From Bacteroidaceae bacterium (lineage in GTDB: Bacteria; Bacteroidota; Bacteroidia; Bacteroidales; Bacteroidaceae): 64,000 bases of DNA. Location: the NCBI GenBank assembly GCA_017465905.1, contig JAFTVE010000030.1, forward strand, positions 1-64,000, read 5' to 3'. The position numbers and the translations under genes were made by a program. Below the pieces are notes generated by a model, which ran no database searches, had not been told where the DNA came from, and worked only from the letters and a program-made list of their open reading frames with translations. Each line of letters starts with the position of its first letter. The first letter of the stretch is position 1. Shown here one piece after another: positions 60,603-64,000 of this stretch.

Positions 60603-62234
60603 CTATTGCATGCTAAACTTCCAGGCCATATCCTTCACCTTGCCGGGGATAGCGTAATCGTAGCAGGCCTTACCCTTGATATCACCGCTGGCGGGGTCGA
60701 TTCTATATTGATAGAGGTGTCCCTGCTGCGTCTGCTCGTTCCAAGTGGCGATGTGCACCAAGTTGTCGGCACTGGGCACCATGCCATAGCCATATATCGT
60801 GGCATGATAGTACTTCATCATACGCACGCAGGTGACCTCCTCGCCTTCGTTGGGAGCGCTCCATATCGCTTTGGCCATTCCGCGGCCATCATAGGCATAG
60901 CGGTATAGCTTGTTGCCCGAACCATAGTAGATGAAGCTTCCTACATGGCTTGCGGCCATCGTAGTGGCATTAGCAATACCACCACACTTACCGGTGAGTT
61001 TGTACTTGCCCACGCAGATATTATTGTCAGAAGGTGCCGTGGTAGCGAAGTTGGTCACCAGAAGGTAACGGTTGGTTCCTTCGGCCATGATACTGTAGTC
61101 GTGGGGGAGCAATGCTGCGCTGGCAGAGGTTCCCTTGCCCCAGTCAGACATGAGCATCGTCATGCCAGTATTATTGAGCATGTCACCGCCAAACTTGGTG
61201 ACATCCTGCGCGGCAAAGCGCTCGAGACGCGAGGAGTTGTAGGCTGCATAGCGGAAGCATTGGTTGGTCTGGTCGTAGACGATGACACCATAATTCATGG
61301 CATTGGGAACCTCGGCATTCCAGGCCGCCAACTCACCTATCGTCTCCTCCTCGGACCGCTTGGGCATACCGAACTTGGTGGTACGCCCTTCGGTGGCAGA
61401 GAAGGAGTAGGTATTGGTATAGATGGAACCATCGTTGATAAGTACCTCAGAGCTGTAGCCCGAAACAGCACCACCACCATGCTGGCCATACCACACGGGA
61501 GCCTCGGTAGCTGGTTGCTGATAGAAGAAATCACCAAAGGCGAGAGCACGCTCGAATCCGTTTTCTGACACACCCACAAGAGTCTGGTCGGTACAGAGAC
61601 CGATGTAGTTATTGCCCGAGGTGAGCGATACGGCAATGTCGAGACAGCGCACTGGAGAACCAGGTAGAGGTTCACCCCCGTTGTTGGTACTATAAAGGTT
61701 CTCGTAGATACGGTTGGTAGTGCTGTTGGACTTTACCCAAGGGTTATATATAAGGGCGAGGTCGCTGTAACCAGGCATGTCGGCACGCTCGTAGAAGACC
61801 ATCCAGCCACCATCGAAGATTTCCGACACGGTAACCATAGTGCGGAAGAACTGACGTATACCGTCGTTGCGGTTGGTCACAGCCAGCTGCACGTAGTAGG
61901 CACCACCTGTACGCGTGATCACCGTATCGAGCACCGAATGGTATCCGATGGTATCAATCACCTGATTGGCCCCCACACCGGTGGTAGCACTATAGATGGT
62001 CCACATATAATCCAACGGTGCCATCGACTCGTCGGTCACAAGCTCACCCTCAAAGTAGATGTTGGGAGCCAGACGAAGGCTGTCGTAGCGCATGATGGCA
62101 TACTCGGCCTGCATGGTGGTACCAGCGGTGTCGATGAGCACCTCTTCCAATTCGTGGTAATCGTAGTTGCCCTTGTCGTCGTAGCAGGCAGAGAACGCCA
62201 CGAGGCTGATGGCAAATATAAGTAGCTTTTTCAT
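60603..62234 (-). CDS. PKD-like family lipoprotein, 543 aa
   Basis: The N-terminus KKLLIFAISLVAFSACYDDK has a lipobox (FSAC, Cys about 17), so it is anchored in the outer membrane. Early residues (GNYDYHELEEVLIDTAG) form the PKD-like domain. The C-terminal half is a run of strand repeats resembling a beta-propeller (SGYSSEVLINDGSIYTNTYS, GSFIYYGSGNKLYRYAYDGR). This family recurs in SusCD loci of Bacteroidota and may bind the substrate at the surface; the ligand is unknown. Confidence 0.85.
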   Translation of the reverse strand: MKKLLIFAISLVAFSACYDDKGNYDYHELEEVLIDTAGTTMQAEYAIMRYDSLRLAPNIYFEGELVTDESMAPLDYMWTIYSATTGVGANQVIDTIGYHSVLDTVITRTGGAYYVQLAVTNRNDGIRQFFRTMVTVSEIFDGGWMVFYERADMPGYSDLALIYNPWVKSNSTTNRIYENLYSTNNGGEPLPGSPVRCLDIAVSLTSGNNYIGLCTDQTLVGVSENGFERALAFGDFFYQQPATEAPVWYGQHGGGAVSGYSSEVLINDGSIYTNTYSFSATEGRTTKFGMPKRSEEETIGELAAWNAEVPNAMNYGVIVYDQTNQCFRYAAYNSSRLERFAAQDVTKFGGDMLNNTGMTMLMSDWGKGTSASAALLPHDYSIMAEGTNRYLLVTNFATTAPSDNNICVGKYKLTGKCGGIANATTMAASHVGSFIYYGSGNKLYRYAYDGRGMAKAIWSAPNEGEEVTCVRMMKYYHATIYGYGMVPSADNLVHIATWNEQTQQGHLYQYRIDPASGDIKGKACYDYAIPGKVKDMAWKFSMQ

Positions 62235-62246
62235 ATTGTCGGAACA

Positions 62247-63029
62247 TTAAAAGATTACAACATCGCCATTCTCATCGGTGAGCGGGGTATCGTGCTGGGC
62301 ATTATACTCGGCCAGCTTCTCCTGCATCAGCTGCTGCAGGTATACGGCATAGGCAGGCGATACGGTATTGGTGGTCTCGTCAATAGCTGTGGAAGCCGAG
62401 TAGGAGATGATGAAGTCGATGAGCCCGAGGTGCTCAATCATAAACTGGTACTTCACCCTGCTATAGCTACCGAAATATTTGCTCAGGGCCACCTGTGGAT
62501 AGTTGGCGCTGTCCCAATTGTCGGGCTTGGCTATGCGGTTGCGTAGCACGACGGTAAACGTCTGCATATTCTCGCTGCCTGCTTGAAAGTTTTCGTTGGG
62601 TATCATACGGAACGATACGGTGCCGTCGGTCTCGGAAAAGAGTTCCTTGGAGGGTAGCTTCTGAGAGTTGAAGTAAACCTTGTACTCGCCGAATACGGCA
62701 CCGGCAGGCATCACATACTCCTCGGTACGGATGGTGGGGGCTATCTGTTCCAGATTGTCACCAAAGGGCTCAAGCGTAAAGGTGCGGTCATAGTCGACAG
62801 GCATGCCGTAAACGCGGGCATAGAAGGTGACACCACCCTCTTCGTAGGCGTAGGAGTAGTTGTAGGTAGTTTCCTCATATACGGCACCAGCAGGAGTGCC
62901 TACCCAAATGTTCAGTCCGGTGCGCGAAACATCGAACTTGAGCACCTCCTCCTGTTCACATGCCATTACGGACACGAGGCAGAGAGCACAGGCGCATGCT
63001 TGGAATATCTTGCAAATCTTTTTCATCAT
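62247..63029 (-). CDS. DUF4843-family lipoprotein, 260 aa
   Basis: The N-terminus (KKICKIFQACACALCLVSVM) ends in a lipobox with Cys about residue 24 (VMAC). The mature region shows VYEETTYNYSYAYEEGGVTF and ELFSETDGTVSFRMIPNENF, in keeping with DUF4843, a beta-sandwich family found with SusD proteins. The gene follows SusD by 11 bases and precedes the PKD-like gene by 12 bases. Confidence 0.85.
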   Translation of the reverse strand: MMKKICKIFQACACALCLVSVMACEQEEVLKFDVSRTGLNIWVGTPAGAVYEETTYNYSYAYEEGGVTFYARVYGMPVDYDRTFTLEPFGDNLEQIAPTIRTEEYVMPAGAVFGEYKVYFNSQKLPSKELFSETDGTVSFRMIPNENFQAGSENMQTFTVVLRNRIAKPDNWDSANYPQVALSKYFGSYSRVKYQFMIEHLGLIDFIISYSASTAIDETTNTVSPAYAVYLQQLMQEKLAEYNAQHDTPLTDENGDVVIF

Positions 63030-63040
63030 AGTAACTGTCC

Positions 63041-64000
63041 TTATTTGTTAGGTTCACGTTCGGCCGACTGTGTCTCTGACAACGGCAATGGGAAGGTGTA
63101 GCTACGGGTAGCTACGGGGTCGATATCGGAGAAGGCTATCACCGGATGGTTGAGGCGCTTGTAGAGGAAGAAGAGCTGTCCCTCGCCCAGGAACTCGCGA
63201 CGGTACTCATTGACCAGCTCGGTGTTGAAGTCCTTGGGTAGCTCCTGCAGGGCAGGCAGGTTGCGATTGGCACGTAGCTGGTTGAGTGTAGCCAAGGCGG
63301 CATCGGTCATCCCGGTGCGGTACTCGGCTTCGCTCTTGATGAGGTACATCTCGGGCAGGCGCATCAGCGGCATCTTGTAGTTGTAGTAGCTGTCTGACGA
63401 GGCCGAAGGATCATACTTCGTGATGTAGCGATTGTCGAAAGTGGTACCCGTACCCGCCTTGAACAGGAAGGTGTAGCGGTAGTCCTGCGTGGCATTGTCG
63501 TAGTAGGTGAGCAGGCGCTCGCGGTTGACGGCAAAGCTGGTGGCACTACCCTCATCGAAATAGATATCGGCCACATCGGCAGTGAGGGTCAGGTGGTTGA
63601 GTGCGAAGAGATGCTCGTCGGCCATACAGCGGTCGTAGCCACGGCTCATATTCTCCACCGTGCTCCAACTGAAGGCTTCGCTACCAATGACCTCCCCGGC
63701 TGCAGCCAATGCCTCGGCATACTGGCCACACCACATATACACGCGGGCCTGTAGTCCCTTGACAGCGTAGTAGTTGAGATGTACCTGACGGTTGATGAGG
63801 TAGCCATTGTCGTCCAACTCAGTGATGACACGCCCCGTAGCAATGGGGTCGCTCTCTCCAAGGAGCGAATCGGCCACGTGGAGGTCGGCAAGGATGCGGT
63901 CGGCCACTTCACGCACCTTCAGCTGAGGGAATACGTGATAGTCGAGCGCCGTGCTGTAGGGGATGGCAGGCATATCGGGATTGACCGCAAAACTGACACC
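63041..64000 (-). CDS. RagB/SusD-family nutrient-binding lipoprotein, 3' part (319 codons)
   Basis: The gene runs off the window end; only the C-terminal part is present. SusD-family features are the helical TPR-like region (LQARVYMWCGQYAEALAAAG) and the C-terminal motif MPLMRLPEMYLIKSEAEYRT with NQLRANRNLPALQELPKDFN, LVNEYRREFLGEGQLFFLYK. The protein would bind a glycan or peptide ligand with a SusC transporter, which is expected just upstream beyond the window. Its partners DUF4843 and PKD-like follow downstream. Confidence 0.93.
   Translation of the reverse strand, partial: GVSFAVNPDMPAIPYSTALDYHVFPQLKVREVADRILADLHVADSLLGESDPIATGRVITELDDNGYLINRQVHLNYYAVKGLQARVYMWCGQYAEALAAAGEVIGSEAFSWSTVENMSRGYDRCMADEHLFALNHLTLTADVADIYFDEGSATSFAVNRERLLTYYDNATQDYRYTFLFKAGTGTTFDNRYITKYDPSASSDSYYNYKMPLMRLPEMYLIKSEAEYRTGMTDAALATLNQLRANRNLPALQELPKDFNTELVNEYRREFLGEGQLFFLYKRLNHPVIAFSDIDPVATRSYTFPLPLSETQSAEREPNK

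Overview
The window looks like a chromosomal segment of a gut-type Bacteroidales bacterium (Bacteroidota). Signs are the many TAnnTTTG -7 promoter elements with a TTG about 19-22 bases upstream, the lack of consistent Shine-Dalgarno sites, a SusD/DUF4843/PKD-like lipoprotein operon, the DUF4835-recN pair, the small transporter-associated protein of the PG0541 family behind an RND pump, and DUF5107, DUF4488 and GH20 proteins. I cannot fix the genus. The order is clear; Muribaculaceae or a relative would fit the oxalate genes but is only a guess.

Layout. 1-530 is repeat DNA. 530-2979 (minus) holds a lipoprotein, a likely anti-sigma protein and an ECF sigma factor. 3156-8116 (minus) is a sugar-porter MFS transporter followed by a large DUF5107/TPR protein. 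8329-15257 (plus) is a TetR - TolC - adaptor - RND pump - PG0541-type efflux operon. 15427-18009 is DUF4835 and recN. 18010-20600 is a gene-poor tract with a 40-bp perfect palindrome, direct repeats and a decayed IS4-type insertion sequence. 20611-27039 carries a LamG/propeller protein, a DUF362 protein, an RNA m5C methyltransferase (minus) and a GH20 hexosaminidase. 27127-30109 has a membrane protein, an ECF sigma factor, a small membrane protein, thyA and folA. 30187-33181 (minus) is an Lrp regulator and an ExbB/ExbD energy module, with tRNA-Ser(GGA) beside it. 33643-38483 is sppA, lpxK, purine nucleoside phosphorylase and thiL. 38593-42706 (minus) is an oxalate-degradation set: AEC carrier, oxc, frc. 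42930-45312 has argH, a small barrel-like protein and a lone ECF sigma factor. 45624-48268 is an unusual module: a P-loop DUF3987-like protein, a coiled-coil protein and an HU-like protein interrupted by a stop, with four clusters of three TGACA iterons at about 9-bp period. 48502-58659 holds an M60-like metallopeptidase, a large MG2-like surface protein, tadA, a small protein, a thioesterase, birA, a TonB-domain protein and a DUF4488 protein. 59297-64000 (minus) is the 3' part of a Sus-like uptake operon: SusD (cut by the window end), DUF4843, PKD-like lipoprotein, thioredoxin.

The most striking non-genic feature is a set of tandem-repeat arrays, each with its own unit sequence but a shared design. 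Four loci (153-251, 10355-10437, 25216-25359, 59056-59119) have units on a 21-22 bp period, palindromic at three of them. Others have 6-, 7-, 9- or 10-bp units, often as two inverted arms around a core. One such element lies in frame inside the DUF5107 gene, so these elements appear able to move. Two distant copies of a shared ~139-bp block (1-139 and 58908-59045) each directly precede a 22-bp array.
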